Of a DNA stretch of 59,217 nt, positions 8,306 through 18,389 are shown in pieces. The stretch is from Psychrobacter vallis (lineage in GTDB: Bacteria > Pseudomonadota > Gammaproteobacteria > Pseudomonadales > Moraxellaceae). Position numbers and translations under genes: made by a program. The first letter of the stretch is position 1. Each line of letters opens with the position of its first letter. The stretch covers positions 1 through 59,217 of the forward strand of contig NZ_CAJHBU010000021.1 in NCBI RefSeq assembly GCF_904846715.1, read 5' to 3'. Below the pieces are notes generated by a model. That model was not told the origin of the DNA. It searched no databases and saw only the letters and a program-made list of their open reading frames with translations.

Positions 8306-9937
8306 TTATTCTTGTGGACTATTACTATTTAATAAATCAGTCTCATCTGAGCTTTCTGCGATTTCTTGCTCAACTTTTTCCATTAATTTATCGTTAGGAC
8401 GCGCATCCAAGATTTCTTTGGCATCATGCCCTTGCAAAATATGTTTGGCTCGAGCTTTTGCCTGTTGCTTGTCTTTATCGTCAATACGATGGTCTTCATC
8501 CCGATCGTCATGGATAATCGTAGGAGCGACTGAAACGCTTGGCTTGTGAGCAGTAGCACTACTGGTATGCAAGCTACCCTGCATATGCTCAAATGCTTTT
8601 TCGAGTTTTTTGTTAAAACGTAGTCGATAAATGGGTTCTGGTAAGCTAAAGCCTGCATTTTCTAGCGCATGCTTGGTTTCGCGAATGGCAATACTACGCG
8701 CTTTCCCAAAATCTGTTTTTGATTGATCCACCCAGATTTGAAATTCTAGGATAATATTGGAATCGCCAACATTGGTGATGGCGGCAGATGCTTTTGGCTC
8801 ATCTAAAACAAACTCCAATGTATGTATTGCATCAATGCCAACTTTGATGGCGGCTAACGGATCGTCGTTGGTATCCACACCCAATTCAAAGGTGAAGCGG
8901 CGTTCGGGGTTTTTGGTGTAATTTAGAATAGTGCCCTTAAAGACCTCCGCATTAGGAATACGGAGCTGATTGCCATCTAAAGTCATCAATATTGTCGCTC
9001 GTGAAGTCAGACGTACCACAATACCCTCCTGCCCATTAATCACAATATGGTCGCGCGCGCGAAACGGCTGGCGAATGCTGAGCATGAGGGAAGCAATATA
9101 ATTTTCGATGGTGTCTTTGACCGCAAAACCAACGGCGATACCGATAACACCTGCACCGCCAAGCAACGTGCCTAAAATGGTTTCTGCCCCGATTAAACTC
9201 AGTGCTAGTATAAGACCAAAAATAATAAAAATGACTTTAACGGTTTGTGACAGCAGTTCAGCGACAAATGGATTTGGCGTTAGGCGTTGCCACATTTTCT
9301 TGCGGTTCGACAACCAACTACCAAACCACGTCACCAGTGCAAATATCACCAGACCAACCAACAGTAGTGGCAAAGCTTTAATAAGCGTTTTAGCTTGCAC
9401 CATTAACCCTTGATAGACAGTCGTGACATTGTCTTGTACATCTAGAGTACGATCAATGCGATCTTCGACGGTGACCACGTCGGTCAGACGATTGGTTAGA
9501 TTGATAGCTTGTTGTGCTTTTTTCTCGTTTGGCGTCTCTCCTGTTAAGGTAACGACCCCTTGGGTGACGCTCACATTGACAGCTTGCAAACCTTCGATTT
9601 CAGAAAAGATACCATTGATACGTTGACGAATGTCATTGTCTTTTTGTGGGGTAGGCGTGGTTTCAATCTGGGCATTATTGGTGCTTTGACCAGTGATGAC
9701 TGGTGGTGGATCTGCCTCAGGCAATGGTGCTGAGGGCACGACGACTTCACCGTCTGATACAACAGGATCATCCGCCACCTCATTTTCTGTACTCTCTACC
9801 CCTAAGGCAGGCGTTATGCCCGTAACTTCTTCAGCAGCATAAACTGGCCACGTGCAAATGACGCTTATTACCAACAGCATATGACCCAACGCTTTTAAAA
9901 AACTGCGTCGTATTAAGTGGTCAAAGTAGGTAGCCAT
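8306..9937 (-). CDS. Mechanosensitive channel with periplasmic BON domain (MscS family)
   Basis: A 543-residue inner-membrane protein, probably a small-conductance mechanosensitive channel that releases solutes on osmotic downshock. After a signal peptide ending near VYAAEE comes a Pro/acidic linker, a BON domain (about 100-165, INGIFSEIEGLQAVNVSVTQ), two or three membrane helices, the glycine/alanine-rich pore helix (TLLGGAGVIGIAVGFAV) and the MscS beta and C-terminal domains, with a charged tail. I chose the third codon (ATG at 9937) because AAGGA lies 5 bases upstream. A BON domain fused to MscS is less common than plain MscS and may bind the envelope. Confidence 0.85.
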   Translation of the reverse strand: MATYFDHLIRRSFLKALGHMLLVISVICTWPVYAAEEVTGITPALGVESTENEVADDPVVSDGEVVVPSAPLPEADPPPVITGQSTNNAQIETTPTPQKDNDIRQRINGIFSEIEGLQAVNVSVTQGVVTLTGETPNEKKAQQAINLTNRLTDVVTVEDRIDRTLDVQDNVTTVYQGLMVQAKTLIKALPLLLVGLVIFALVTWFGSWLSNRKKMWQRLTPNPFVAELLSQTVKVIFIIFGLILALSLIGAETILGTLLGGAGVIGIAVGFAVKDTIENYIASLMLSIRQPFRARDHIVINGQEGIVVRLTSRATILMTLDGNQLRIPNAEVFKGTILNYTKNPERRFTFELGVDTNDDPLAAIKVGIDAIHTLEFVLDEPKASAAITNVGDSNIILEFQIWVDQSKTDFGKARSIAIRETKHALENAGFSLPEPIYRLRFNKKLEKAFEHMQGSLHTSSATAHKPSVSVAPTIIHDDRDEDHRIDDKDKQQAKARAKHILQGHDAKEILDARPNDKLMEKVEQEIAESSDETDLLNSNSPQE

Positions 9938-9985
9938 AAGCATCCTTCGCGTTTTTTACGAATTTTATTGCTGATTTCTCGTTAC

Positions 9986-10047
9986 TAGGGCATGCCCTCA
10001 TTTTTAACCCATTTAGTCGCTATTGTTCAGTTTGAGGACACGCTCTA
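9986..10047. repeat. Short MITE-like element, TAGGG family (deleted copy)
   Basis: This 62-bp palindrome-ended unit starts TAGGGCATGCCCTCA and ends with the inverted form TGAGGACACGCTCTA. Its inner part (TTTTTAACCCATTTAG) is homologous to the right part of the larger element at 18093-18266, so it looks like an internally deleted copy of the same family. The TA at each end may be a target duplication. Confidence 0.7.
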
Positions 10048-10062
10048 AATTTTCAATTATTA

Positions 10063-10800
10063 TTAGCTGTCCAAATAGACTTGAGCCTCGCCCAAATTTA
10101 ACGTGCCTTCATAGATCGCACGGCCGGTAATAATACCTTCGATACAATCACCATAAGGTTTGAGTAGTTCAATATCTTTCATGTCCGTCACACCGCCTGA
10201 AGCAATCACTGGCAAACCGCCTTCGCGAGCTAAGTTAACGGTTTGCTCGACATTGACGCCTTGCATCATACCGTCACGAGCAATATCCGTATAAACGATA
10301 GAAGACACGCCTACATCAGCAAAACGCTTGGCAAGCTCGGTCGCTTTGGTATCAGTAACATTCGCCCAACCATGAGTGGCAACCATACCATCCTTGGCAT
10401 CAATACCCACGATGATATGCCCTGCAAATTCGCGGCAAGCTTCAGCGACAAAGTTAGGGTCTTCAACCGCTTTTGTGCCAATAATGATATAAGTCAGACC
10501 AGCGGTAATGTATTGCTCAATGGTGTTCATATCACGCACACCGCCGCCCAATTGAATCGGCAAGTTCGGGTAAGCTTTGGCAATCTCCTGAACCACTTGT
10601 CTGTGTACAGGCACACCATCAAACGCGCCATTCAAATCCACCAAATGTAGCCGACGTGCCCCTTCATCTACCCAGCGTGCTGCCATGGCGACTGGATCAT
10701 CAGAAAACACCGTATCATCTTCCATACGGCCTTGTTTTAAACGTACACATTTACCATCTTTTAAATCAATAGCCGGGATAATGACGGGCACAGCACACAT
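10063..10800 (-). CDS. hisA: HisA, phosphoribosylformimino-5-aminoimidazole carboxamide ribotide isomerase
   Basis: Cytosolic (beta-alpha)8 barrel enzyme of histidine synthesis that isomerises ProFAR to PRFAR. The 245-residue protein has both catalytic aspartates, D12 in IPAIDLKDG and D134 in VGIDAKDG, and the phosphate-binding glycine motifs LGGGVRD and ASGGVTD. The frame extends upstream to 10887, but the family start [10 protein letters not shown] at 10800 is preceded by AAGGA, so I use that. It stands apart from hisB and hisH, which lie about 21 kb away. Confidence 0.96.
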   Translation of the reverse strand: MCAVPVIIPAIDLKDGKCVRLKQGRMEDDTVFSDDPVAMAARWVDEGARRLHLVDLNGAFDGVPVHRQVVQEIAKAYPNLPIQLGGGVRDMNTIEQYITAGLTYIIIGTKAVEDPNFVAEACREFAGHIIVGIDAKDGMVATHGWANVTDTKATELAKRFADVGVSSIVYTDIARDGMMQGVNVEQTVNLAREGGLPVIASGGVTDMKDIELLKPYGDCIEGIITGRAIYEGTLNLGEAQVYLDS

Positions 10801-11073
10801 ATAGCATTCCTTATAAAGCAAAATATTAAACAAACTGAGACAATTAAACGTTGAAACATCAGACAATGATAAAAAAATATCACTCAAAAAGCGAATTAAA
10901 ATATAGACAGATATATCATCACCAATGACGGACTAAAAATCTGCTTGACCACTGCAATAGCAACGAATGACAATATAGGATAAGCAATCATAACCATAAG
11001 TTTTAGTGTATTTAAATACTAGCAACATTAGGTAAATTCAATTACTGACTGGCAATTTTAGGTCAATTTAGCG
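10801..11073. other. Intergenic region between hisA and the nqr leader
   Basis: AT-rich sequence between divergent hisA and the nqr leader. It must hold the hisA promoter. I see no coding region, RNA gene or repeat in it. Confidence 0.5.
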
Positions 11074-11317
11074 TATAATCCTAGGTAAATTTTTATTTGT
11101 TTCTATGTGATAGTAACCATGCGCTTTTACTTAAATCATTCGTGACTAAAGTAAAAGCGTAGCAGTCAGGATGAATCGGGCAACCGCCAACTGCATCACT
11201 ATGATGTTGGCTAACGTATTGCTAAGAAAGGTTATATTAGAAATCTCAACTGGTAGCCTTTGAAGAGTCTACTCTGCAACACCCAACTCTAATTAGATAC
11301 CTTTCTTCACGTTTTTA
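11050..11317 (+). ncRNA. Candidate structured RNA upstream of nqrA
   Basis: A TATAAT box at 11074-11079 with a weak -35 (TGGCAA, 11050-11055) precedes three stems. The first is CGCTTTTACTT/AAGTAAAAGCG (11122-11132 with 11149-11159). The second is GCCAAC/GTTGGC (11186-11191 with 11206-11211). The third is a closing stem AAGAAAGGT/ACCTTTCTT (11224-11232 with 11299-11307), followed by a T-rich stretch. This is either the 5' part of the nqr leader or a separate small RNA. A conserved RNA is known upstream of nqrA in Marinomonas; I cannot tell whether this one is related. Confidence 0.4.
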
Positions 11318-11764
11318 TCATGTCTCTATCATTAGCTAACTATTTAGAACCGTCATTACTGGCGCTTATAGCAATGCAGAATAAATGAATGTTGCTTATT
11401 CTATATTGGTCAGCCAGTTTGTCTCTTAACCAGTTTACCGTCTATCTTAAATAGATTAAAACTTGGCTGCATTTTTACTCAGTTGAGTATCTGTTTTTAT
11501 GATACTTAACCAATAAAGGCGGTCAATTGTACTGGTATTACAAGTTGTAATTTTTAATGAAACGTATGATAAAACTGTTTGTTTTTAGAGTCATCACTTC
11601 TAGCTAACCGCTTTAGCAATTGATTTTGATCGGATAGTTTTTACATACACCTTGGTAGCCAGTCGCCACTTTGGTAATTCGAATAAGACATTAACGTGTT
11701 GTTAAGGAGTCTAAGGTCAGCGTTAATACTCTTACTAGTAGTTATGTTCATGTGTTATTTTCAG

Positions 11765-11812
11765 AAATCCTTTATCACTATCCTACTATAGGATGTGATG
11801 TGTGAGGGATTT
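11765..11812 (+). promoter_or_regulatory. Long imperfect hairpin in the nqr leader
   Basis: Nested complementary arms AAATCC/GGATTT, ATCAC/GTGAT and ATCCTA/TAGGAT form one extended hairpin just before the candidate leader peptide; its 3' arm contains the AGGGA that would serve as that peptide's ribosome site. Confidence 0.5.
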
Positions 11813-11817
11813 ATTGA

Positions 11818-11874
11818 ATGACGCAGATGTTCATGCTACCGATATACCAAACAGGATGTCTGGTATCGTTTTAG
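11818..11874 (+). CDS. Possible 18-residue nqr leader peptide
   Basis: ATG at 11818 follows AGGGA by 8 bases and encodes MTQMFMLPIYQTGCLVSF, ending 22 bases before nqrA. The 3' half of this frame overlaps a hairpin (ATACCA/TGGTAT, 11844-11866) that runs into TTTT, like an attenuator. nqrA itself has no good ribosome site, so translation of this peptide could control or couple to nqrA. It may also be chance; the call rests only on spacing and structure. Confidence 0.35.
   Translation: MTQMFMLPIYQTGCLVSF
11839..11873 (+). promoter_or_regulatory. Terminator-like hairpin just upstream of nqrA
   Basis: ATACCA and TGGTAT (plus partial outer CGA/TCG pairing) form a stem around an 11-base loop, followed by CGTTTT. 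It lies about 25 bases before the nqrA start and overlaps the candidate leader peptide, which fits an attenuator or translation-control element. Confidence 0.4.
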
Positions 11875-11896
11875 ACTATGGACTAAGTTTTCGCTT

Positions 11897-13249
11897 ATGA
11901 TTACCATCAAAAAAGGTTTGGATTTGCCCATCACCGGTGAACCCTCCCGCGAGATATCTGAGCACCAACCGACACATGTAGCAGTTGTTGGCTATGATTA
12001 TGTGGGTATGAAACCCACAATGAATGTCAAAGAAGGTGACATCGTAGCCAAAGGTCAGCCCGTATTTGAAGACAAAAAACGGGTCGGCGTTATTTATACT
12101 GCGCCTGCTGCTGGTAAAGTCATCGCGATCAAACGCGGTGAACGTCGTGTGTTCGAAAGTCTTGTGATTGCGGTTGACCCAAACGGTGAAGAAGTAGACT
12201 TTGAGCGCTATGACTCCCAGCAGCTTGCTGACCTAGATTCTAAAGTCGTTGAAACCCAGCTACTTGCTTCTGGCGAATGGACTGCGTTTCGCACACGCCC
12301 TTTTAGTCGCGCTCCAGAAATTGGCGCTCGTCCGCATGCCATCTTTGTCACAGCGATGGATACCAACCCATTGGCTTTTGATCCGATGCTGCTGATTAAT
12401 GAGCAGTTGCAAGCATTCAATGACGGACTTGCCGTACTATCGACGCTCAGCCCCAAGACCTTTGTCTGCCATCATGGTGATACCCAGTTGACGCCAGTTG
12501 CAAAAACTGCTGCTAATAATGTCACTGAGTACCATAGCTTTGCTGGTAAACATCCCGCTGGTCTGGCAGGTACGCACATTCACTTTTTGCATCCAATCAT
12601 GCGCGGTGTAAGCGTATGGACGATTGGTTATCAAGACGTGATTGCGATTGGTCAGTTATTTACCACAGGTCGGTTGTATACGCGTCGTATGATTAGCTTA
12701 GCAGGGCCTGCCGTCACTAACCCGCATTTGGTCATGACCGAGCGCGGTGCTGACATTACCGCCTTAACGAAAGGTCAATTGGCTGCGGGCGAGAATCGTA
12801 TTATCTCAGGTTCGGTATTGTCTGGTCGCAAAGTATTTGACAATATTGCTTATCTTGGTCGCTTTCATAATCAATTGAGTGTGCTGCCTGAAGGTCGTGA
12901 GCGCCCTGCGTTTCACTTCTTTAGTCCAGGTAAAAACCGTTTCTCTAAATTGCCTATCTATATCTCGCACTTCTTTGGTGGCAAAAAATACAACTTCACC
13001 ACAACCAGCAATGGCTCACCGCGCGCGATGGTGCCTATCGGAGTTTATGAAGAGGTCATGCCACAAGACTATCTGCCAACACAGTTATTACGGGCATTGA
13101 TCGTCGAAGACATCCTTAGCGCTGTTGATTTGGGCGTACTCGAATTGGACGAAGAAGATTTAGCATTATGCACCTTCGTATCTCCTGGCAAATATGAATT
13201 CGGTGATATTTTGCGCGATAACTTGACGCGCATTGAGCTGGAGGGCTAA
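11897..13249 (+). CDS. nqrA: Na+-translocating NADH:quinone reductase subunit A
   Basis: NqrA is the cytosolic-face, membrane-associated subunit of the six-subunit sodium-pumping complex that oxidises NADH and reduces ubiquinone. At 450 residues it has the expected size, and the N-terminal [16 protein letters not shown] and the biotinyl/lipoyl-like barrel region ([18 protein letters not shown]) are characteristic. It contains no cofactor of its own in characterised complexes. It is the first gene of the operon, 5 bases before nqrB, and lies behind a long structured leader with a weak ribosome site. Confidence 0.96.
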   Translation: MITIKKGLDLPITGEPSREISEHQPTHVAVVGYDYVGMKPTMNVKEGDIVAKGQPVFEDKKRVGVIYTAPAAGKVIAIKRGERRVFESLVIAVDPNGEEVDFERYDSQQLADLDSKVVETQLLASGEWTAFRTRPFSRAPEIGARPHAIFVTAMDTNPLAFDPMLLINEQLQAFNDGLAVLSTLSPKTFVCHHGDTQLTPVAKTAANNVTEYHSFAGKHPAGLAGTHIHFLHPIMRGVSVWTIGYQDVIAIGQLFTTGRLYTRRMISLAGPAVTNPHLVMTERGADITALTKGQLAAGENRIISGSVLSGRKVFDNIAYLGRFHNQLSVLPEGRERPAFHFFSPGKNRFSKLPIYISHFFGGKKYNFTTTSNGSPRAMVPIGVYEEVMPQDYLPTQLLRALIVEDILSAVDLGVLELDEEDLALCTFVSPGKYEFGDILRDNLTRIELEG

Positions 13250-13254
13250 CCACG

Positions 13255-14490
13255 ATGAAATTTTTACACAATATGTTCGATCGTATGGAGCCGTCTTTCA
13301 CCAAAGGTGGCAAACACGAAAAATACTACGCCATCTTTGAGATGTTTGATACGTTTTTGCGTCAACCAAGCTCAACCACATACGCCTCATCACATGTGCG
13401 TGATGGTATTGACCTAAAGCGTATTATGATTACGGTATGGCTATGTACATTCCCAGCAATGTTTTGGGGCATGTACAACATCGGTCACCAAGCACTCACC
13501 GCGATTGCAACGCTAGGCTTGCAGCCTGAAGGTTGGCGTACGGTCATCACTAGCATGGCAGGCTACAATCCAGATAGTATTTGGGCGAGCTTTGTCTATG
13601 GAGCCATGCAGTTTTTGCCTATCTATATAGTGACCTTCGCTGTGGGTATTCTCTGTGAGATTATCTTTGCTGTGGTACGCGGACATGAAGTCAACGAAGG
13701 TTTCTTTGTGACCTCGGTACTATTTGCGCTATGTTTACCACCAGATATCCCGTTATGGCAAGTGGCCTTAGGTATCATCTTTGGGGTAGTGGTTGCCAAA
13801 GAAGTATTTGGCGGCACAGGCAAAAACTTCCTTAACCCTGCCCTATCGGGTCGTGCTTTCTTATACTTTGCGTATCCAGCGTACATGTCTGGTGACTCAG
13901 TATGGACAGCGGTTGATGGGTTTTCAGGTGCGACGCCTCTTGGCCTTGCGGCGCTAGGTGTGGTTCCTCAAGACTTTGTTGACGTGTATGGTAATGCCAT
14001 TACGTGGGGTGATGCATTCTTAGGCAATATGCAGGGCAGTATCGGTGAAGTATCTACGTTGGCGATCTTGATGGGTGCGGCGGTCTTACTATGGACGCGC
14101 ATTGCTTCATGGCGAATCATGGGAGGTTGTGTGGTTGGTCTTGTTGCCACCTCTCTCATCTTTAATATGATTGGCTCTGATGACAATATGATGATGAACT
14201 TGCCGTTTTATTGGCATTTGGTTATCGGTGGCTTCGCATTCGGTGCTGTCTTTATGGCAACCGACCCAGTTTCAGCGGCGCATACCAATAAAGGTCGCTG
14301 GGCTTATGGTATTTTGATTGGTTTTATGACGGTATTGATTCGAGTAATCAACCCCGCTTTCCCAGAAGGTATCATGTTGGCCATTCTATTTGCCAACTTA
14401 TTTGCCCCATTGTTTGATTACTTTGTGACCCAAGCAAACATCAAACGCCAAACAGCTCGGAGGGTTCGTTATGTCCAAGCCCAAAAGTAA
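13255..14490 (+). CDS. nqrB: Na+-translocating NADH:quinone reductase subunit B
   Basis: Integral membrane subunit, 411 residues, about ten hydrophobic helices. It carries covalent FMN on a threonine in the SGAT motif ([11 protein letters not shown]227), the site modified by ApbE, and takes part in sodium translocation and quinone binding. The central [14 protein letters not shown] and the late [20 protein letters not shown] segments are family hallmarks. The start follows nqrA by 5 bases, and the 3' end overlaps nqrC by 20 bases, which indicates coupled translation. Confidence 0.97.
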   Translation: MKFLHNMFDRMEPSFTKGGKHEKYYAIFEMFDTFLRQPSSTTYASSHVRDGIDLKRIMITVWLCTFPAMFWGMYNIGHQALTAIATLGLQPEGWRTVITSMAGYNPDSIWASFVYGAMQFLPIYIVTFAVGILCEIIFAVVRGHEVNEGFFVTSVLFALCLPPDIPLWQVALGIIFGVVVAKEVFGGTGKNFLNPALSGRAFLYFAYPAYMSGDSVWTAVDGFSGATPLGLAALGVVPQDFVDVYGNAITWGDAFLGNMQGSIGEVSTLAILMGAAVLLWTRIASWRIMGGCVVGLVATSLIFNMIGSDDNMMMNLPFYWHLVIGGFAFGAVFMATDPVSAAHTNKGRWAYGILIGFMTVLIRVINPAFPEGIMLAILFANLFAPLFDYFVTQANIKRQTARRVRYVQAQK

Positions 14491-15376
14491 TAATGCGAAA
14501 ACCGTTAGTGTGGCCTTGACGCTATGCTTGGTGTGTTCAGTGTTGGTCTCAGCAGTGGCAGTTGGTCTAAAGCCAGCACAAGTCGAAAATGCTCGCTTGG
14601 ACCGCAACAAAAATATTTTGATTGCTGCGGACATGTATGATGCTGAATCTGATACTGCTGAAGATGTTGCCGAACGTTTTAAAGACTTTGATGTCGAAAT
14701 CGTTGATTTGAACAATGGCAGCTATGTCGATGATAATGCGCTACTTGAAGCAGGTATTCCTGACCGCAATGCGTATGATGCCAGCCAAGCCACTAAGAAT
14801 GCAGCCCTAAGTGAAGACTTAGGCGAAAACGACCCTGCTGGTATTGGTCGTAAGCCAAAATATGCCAAAGTCTATGTGAAAAATGATGAAGCAGGCAAAC
14901 CTGAAATGGTTGTGCTGCCGATTCAGGGCTATGGTCTATGGGGCACGATTTACGGTTTCTTAACGCTAGAAAGTGATATGAATACCATCAGAGGTATCAG
15001 TTTTTATGAGCATAAAGAGACCCCCGGTCTTGGCGCTCGTATCGAAGAGCCAGAGTGGCGGGCGAAGTGGAGTGGCATCCACTCTTATGATGCAGAAGGT
15101 AATGTTGCGACTGGTGTGACCAAAGCAGGTACGCCAAAAGAGAATTGGGTCGATGGTATCAGTGGTGCGACGCTTACTGGTCGCGGCGTAAGCAATATGA
15201 TTCAGTTTTGGTTGGGTGATCAAGGTTACAAGCCTTATTTAGACTCGTTACGTAAAGAGAGCGGTCAAACGCTTGAGAGTGCTGATACGCAAGCAAACCA
15301 ATCAACCAAACCAGCAGCTCAACCTAAAACCGAACTGGCAGCCACGCTCCCAGTAGCAAACGGCAAGGAGGCATAA
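14471..15376 (+). CDS. nqrC: Na+-translocating NADH:quinone reductase subunit C
   Basis: Membrane-anchored periplasmic flavoprotein subunit of 301 residues. One N-terminal membrane helix (about 10-33) is followed by a periplasmic domain with the second covalent FMN site, [10 protein letters not shown] (T234), a substrate of ApbE. GAR-containing [11 protein letters not shown] is typical. The last 45 residues are an Ala/Gln/Thr-rich extension beyond the usual length. It overlaps nqrB by 20 bases and ends 1 base before nqrD. Confidence 0.96.
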   Translation: MSKPKSNNAKTVSVALTLCLVCSVLVSAVAVGLKPAQVENARLDRNKNILIAADMYDAESDTAEDVAERFKDFDVEIVDLNNGSYVDDNALLEAGIPDRNAYDASQATKNAALSEDLGENDPAGIGRKPKYAKVYVKNDEAGKPEMVVLPIQGYGLWGTIYGFLTLESDMNTIRGISFYEHKETPGLGARIEEPEWRAKWSGIHSYDAEGNVATGVTKAGTPKENWVDGISGATLTGRGVSNMIQFWLGDQGYKPYLDSLRKESGQTLESADTQANQSTKPAAQPKTELAATLPVANGKEA

Positions 15377-15377
15377 C

Positions 15378-16049
15378 ATGGCTGACACAAAAAGTATTTT
15401 AACCTCGCCTATTTTTGATAACAATCCCATTGCTCTACAAATCTTGGGTATCTGTTCGGCGCTGGCAGTCACAACCAGCATGTCAAATGCACTTGTCATG
15501 TCTGTGGCATTGACACTAGTGACGGCGTTTTCAAGCTTTTTTATCTCAATTATCCGTAAGCAAATTCCATCAAGCATTCGTATTATTGTGCAGATGACTA
15601 TTATTGCCTCTTTGGTTATCTTAGTCGATCAGGTACTAAAAGCAGTTGCTTATGACGTGAGTAAAGGGCTATCTGTCTTTGTTGGCTTGATCATCACCAA
15701 CTGTATCGTCATGGGCCGTGCCGAAGCATTTGCGATGAGTAATCCGCCGATTCCAAGTTTTTTAGATGGTATTGGTAACGGCCTTGGTTACTCTGCGGTG
15801 CTGTTGTTCGTAGCGACTATTCGCGAGCTATTGGGCGCTGGTACTTGGTTTGGTATTACTATCCTACAACCTGTGACCGATGGCGGTTGGTATTTACCAA
15901 ATGGTCTATTACTATTGCCACCATCAGCGTTTTTTATTATTGGTTTATTCATTGCAATCGTTCGTATCTGGAAACCAGAACAGGTTGAAGAAGCTGAATT
16001 TGTAATGAAGCCGCAGTCTAAAGGCATGGCACATGGAGGCGGTCACTAA
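15378..16049 (+). CDS. nqrD: Na+-translocating NADH:quinone reductase subunit D
   Basis: Six-helix membrane subunit (223 residues) homologous to NqrE and RnfA/RnfE. With NqrE it holds an intramembrane iron centre through conserved cysteines such as that in [16 protein letters not shown]. The end is a hydrophilic tail rich in Gly/His. The start has a strong AAGGAGG site just upstream, and the stop overlaps the nqrE ATG. Confidence 0.97.
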   Translation: MADTKSILTSPIFDNNPIALQILGICSALAVTTSMSNALVMSVALTLVTAFSSFFISIIRKQIPSSIRIIVQMTIIASLVILVDQVLKAVAYDVSKGLSVFVGLIITNCIVMGRAEAFAMSNPPIPSFLDGIGNGLGYSAVLLFVATIRELLGAGTWFGITILQPVTDGGWYLPNGLLLLPPSAFFIIGLFIAIVRIWKPEQVEEAEFVMKPQSKGMAHGGGH

Positions 16050-16657
16050 TGGGACATTATGTTAGTTTATTTATAACCTCAGTCTTTATTGAGAACATGG
16101 CACTTGCCTATTTCTTAGGCATGTGTACTTTTTTGGCCGTATCCAAAAAAGTTTCAACTGCCATTGGTCTTGGGGTTGCCGTTATCGTCGTTATGGCCAT
16201 TACCGTTCCACTCAACAATCTACTGTTTCAGTTCATCCTAAAAGATGGGGCGCTGGCATGGGCCGGCTTCCCTGATATCGATTTGAGCTTTTTAGGATTG
16301 CTCAGTTATATTGGCTTAATTGCAGCCACTGTACAGATTCTAGAGATGTTTTTGGACAAGTTTGTGCCAGCTTTATATAACGCCCTTGGTGTATTCTTGC
16401 CATTGATCACCGTAAACTGTGCCATCTTAGGTGGCGTACTATTTATGGTTGAACGTGACTATAACTTTGGTGAATCAGTGGTTTATGGTGTGGGCGCAGG
16501 TTTTGGTTGGGCGCTGGCTATCACCGCATTGGCCGGTATTCGTGAAAAGCTAAAATACTCAGATATTCCAGCACCGCTGCGAGGTCTTGGTATCACCTTT
16601 ATTACGGTTGGTCTGATGTCGCTTGGCTTTATGTCTTTTGGCGGTATGTCAATTTAA
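16049..16657 (+). CDS. nqrE: Na+-translocating NADH:quinone reductase subunit E
   Basis: Six-helix membrane subunit (202 residues), inverted-topology partner of NqrD. Conserved segments are [20 protein letters not shown] and [12 protein letters not shown], each with a cysteine that would ligate the shared intramembrane iron centre whose assembly needs NqrM. It overlaps nqrD by 1 base. A large hairpin separates it from nqrF. Confidence 0.97.
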   Translation: MGHYVSLFITSVFIENMALAYFLGMCTFLAVSKKVSTAIGLGVAVIVVMAITVPLNNLLFQFILKDGALAWAGFPDIDLSFLGLLSYIGLIAATVQILEMFLDKFVPALYNALGVFLPLITVNCAILGGVLFMVERDYNFGESVVYGVGAGFGWALAITALAGIREKLKYSDIPAPLRGLGITFITVGLMSLGFMSFGGMSI

Positions 16658-16711
16658 ACCGCTAAACTTAAAAACTATTTAGCGATTTGACCTATTTAAT
16701 TCATTTATTCG

Positions 16712-16756
16712 GTAGGGGTTCAAAAAAAACGCAATGACGTTTTTTTGCACCCCTAC
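16712..16756. promoter_or_regulatory. Large hairpin between nqrE and nqrF
   Basis: GTAGGGGT pairs with ACCCCTAC, and after one mismatch CAAAAAAA pairs with TTTTTTTG and CG with CG, giving a nearly perfect stem of about 18 bp with a 6-base loop. There is no T run after it, so it does not look like a simple terminator. It could protect or process the operon mRNA and set the relative level of NqrF. Confidence 0.7.
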
Positions 16757-16779
16757 TCCATAGATTAAGGATACATATC

Positions 16780-18015
16780 ATGGATTATGCTACGGCGATT
16801 GGTGGCGTTGCTATGTTTACCTTGATCATCATGGGCCTTGTCGCCATTATTTTGGCGGCGCGCTCAAGACTGGTCAGTTCAGGTGATGTTACCATCCATA
16901 TCAATGATAATCCCGATAATGACGTCGTGACACCAGCAGGCGGTAAGCTACTGCAAACACTCGCAGGCGAAGGTATCTTTTTATCTTCTGCCTGTGGTGG
17001 CGGTGGTACTTGTGCGCAGTGTCGTTGCCGCGTTATTGAAGGTGGCGGTTCTATCCTGCCCACCGAAGAAGGTTATTTTACTCAAGGCGAAATCCGTAAT
17101 CACATGCGCTTAGCTTGTCAGGTAGCGGTTAAGCAAGACATGAAAATCGAGATTGACCCTGAGTTTTTTGATGTACAAAAGTGGGAATGTGAGGTTGTCT
17201 CTAACGATAACGTTGCCACCTTTATTAAAGAATTGGTACTTAAAATTCCAGAAGGCGAAGAAGTCAATTTCCGCGCTGGTGGTTATGTGCAGTTAGAAGC
17301 GCCGCCGCATGAAGTGCATTACAAAGATTTTGATGTTGCCGAAGAGTATAGAGAAGATTGGGAAAAGTTTGGTATTTTCAAATATGTCTCAAAAGTTGAT
17401 GAGCCTGTTATTCGTGCTTACTCAATGGCCAACTACCCAGAAGAAAAAGGCCTCATCAAGTTTAATATTCGTATTGCCAGTCCACCACCACGTGGCCCTG
17501 ACAGCATTCCACCAGGTAAGATGTCTTCTTGGACATTTAGCTTAAAACCCGGTGATAAAGTCACCGTATCAGGTCCTTATGGAGAATTCTTTGCCAAAGA
17601 CACTGAAGCGGAGATGATCTTCGTCGGCGGTGGTGCTGGTATGGCACCAATGCGCTCACACATCTTTGATCAGCTCAAACGCTTGAACTCTAATCGCAAA
17701 ATCAGCTTTTGGTACGGCGCTCGCTCTATTCGTGAGATGTTCTACGTTGAAGATTATGATCAACTGCAAGAAGAGTTTGACAACTTTGAATGGCATGTGG
17801 CTTTGTCTGATCCACTACCAGAAGACAATTGGACTGGCTATACTGGCTTCATCCATAACGTCTTACTAGAAGAGTATCTAAAAGGCCATCCAAATCCTGA
17901 AGACTGTGAATATTACATGTGTGGGCCACCGATGATGAATGCGGCGGTAATCGACATGTTACACAGTCTCGGTGTGGAAGATGAAAACATCATGCTTGAC
18001 GACTTTGGTGGTTAA
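16780..18015 (+). CDS. nqrF: Na+-translocating NADH:quinone reductase subunit F
   Basis: NADH-oxidising entry subunit, 411 residues. An N-terminal membrane helix (about 7-27) is followed by a 2Fe-2S ferredoxin domain with cysteines C72, C78, C81 and C113, then an FAD domain (RAYSMANYP) and an NADH domain ([11 protein letters not shown]) with the late YYMCGPPMM motif. Electrons pass from NADH to FAD, to the 2Fe-2S centre, then into NqrB/C/D/E. It is preceded by TTAAGGA and followed by a terminator. Confidence 0.97.
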   Translation: MDYATAIGGVAMFTLIIMGLVAIILAARSRLVSSGDVTIHINDNPDNDVVTPAGGKLLQTLAGEGIFLSSACGGGGTCAQCRCRVIEGGGSILPTEEGYFTQGEIRNHMRLACQVAVKQDMKIEIDPEFFDVQKWECEVVSNDNVATFIKELVLKIPEGEEVNFRAGGYVQLEAPPHEVHYKDFDVAEEYREDWEKFGIFKYVSKVDEPVIRAYSMANYPEEKGLIKFNIRIASPPPRGPDSIPPGKMSSWTFSLKPGDKVTVSGPYGEFFAKDTEAEMIFVGGGAGMAPMRSHIFDQLKRLNSNRKISFWYGARSIREMFYVEDYDQLQEEFDNFEWHVALSDPLPEDNWTGYTGFIHNVLLEEYLKGHPNPEDCEYYMCGPPMMNAAVIDMLHSLGVEDENIMLDDFGG

Positions 18016-18044
18016 GTATAGAAGGCAGACTTAAAAGTATAAAT

Positions 18045-18076
18045 AAAAAAGAGTCTCAATTGAGGCTCTTTTTTTT
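18045..18076 (+). terminator. Rho-independent terminator of the nqr operon
   Basis: GAGTCTCAATTGAGGCTC forms a compact stem with one G-T-type irregularity, flanked by an A run and eight Ts. It lies 30 bases after the nqrF stop. Confidence 0.9.
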
Positions 18077-18092
18077 ATTTTGAGATAGCTAT

Positions 18093-18266
18093 TAGGGCGT
18101 GTCTTCATTTCAAAAATGGTGATAAAAATGAGATAAATTGCTGTCAAACAAGAAAAATAGCGCAGATAATATCGGGATATTAATCAGCTATTTGACGATG
18201 TTTGGCAAGATTTAGCCATTTTTAGCCCATTTAGATGACTATCGAGTGAATTGAAGACACGCCCTA
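18093..18266. repeat. MITE-like element, TAGGG family (174 bp)
   Basis: The termini are inverted repeats: TAGGGCGTGTCTTCATTTCA at the left and, read inward from the right, TAGGGCGTGTCTTCAATTCA. The interior has no coding region and includes TTTTTAGCCCATTTAG, shared with the shorter copy at 9986-10047. The TA at both ends is consistent with TA target duplication, as for IS630/mariner-type mobilisation. The rest of 18016-18389 has no other feature besides the nqr terminator. Confidence 0.8.
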
Positions 18267-18389
18267 GCTCTCAAGACTACAAATCTCTAGTCAAAGCCGT
18301 TTACGATTGGCCTTATTGGTGACAAGGGGTGTAAAATAGGCACAAATTAATGACCGTCTCACTCACTCCTCTGTTACAGCAACGAGCTT

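Noticed and set aside
10801..10887. N-terminal extension of hisA
   Set aside because: HisA proteins start at the first barrel strand; the ribosome site AAGGA lies before 10800.
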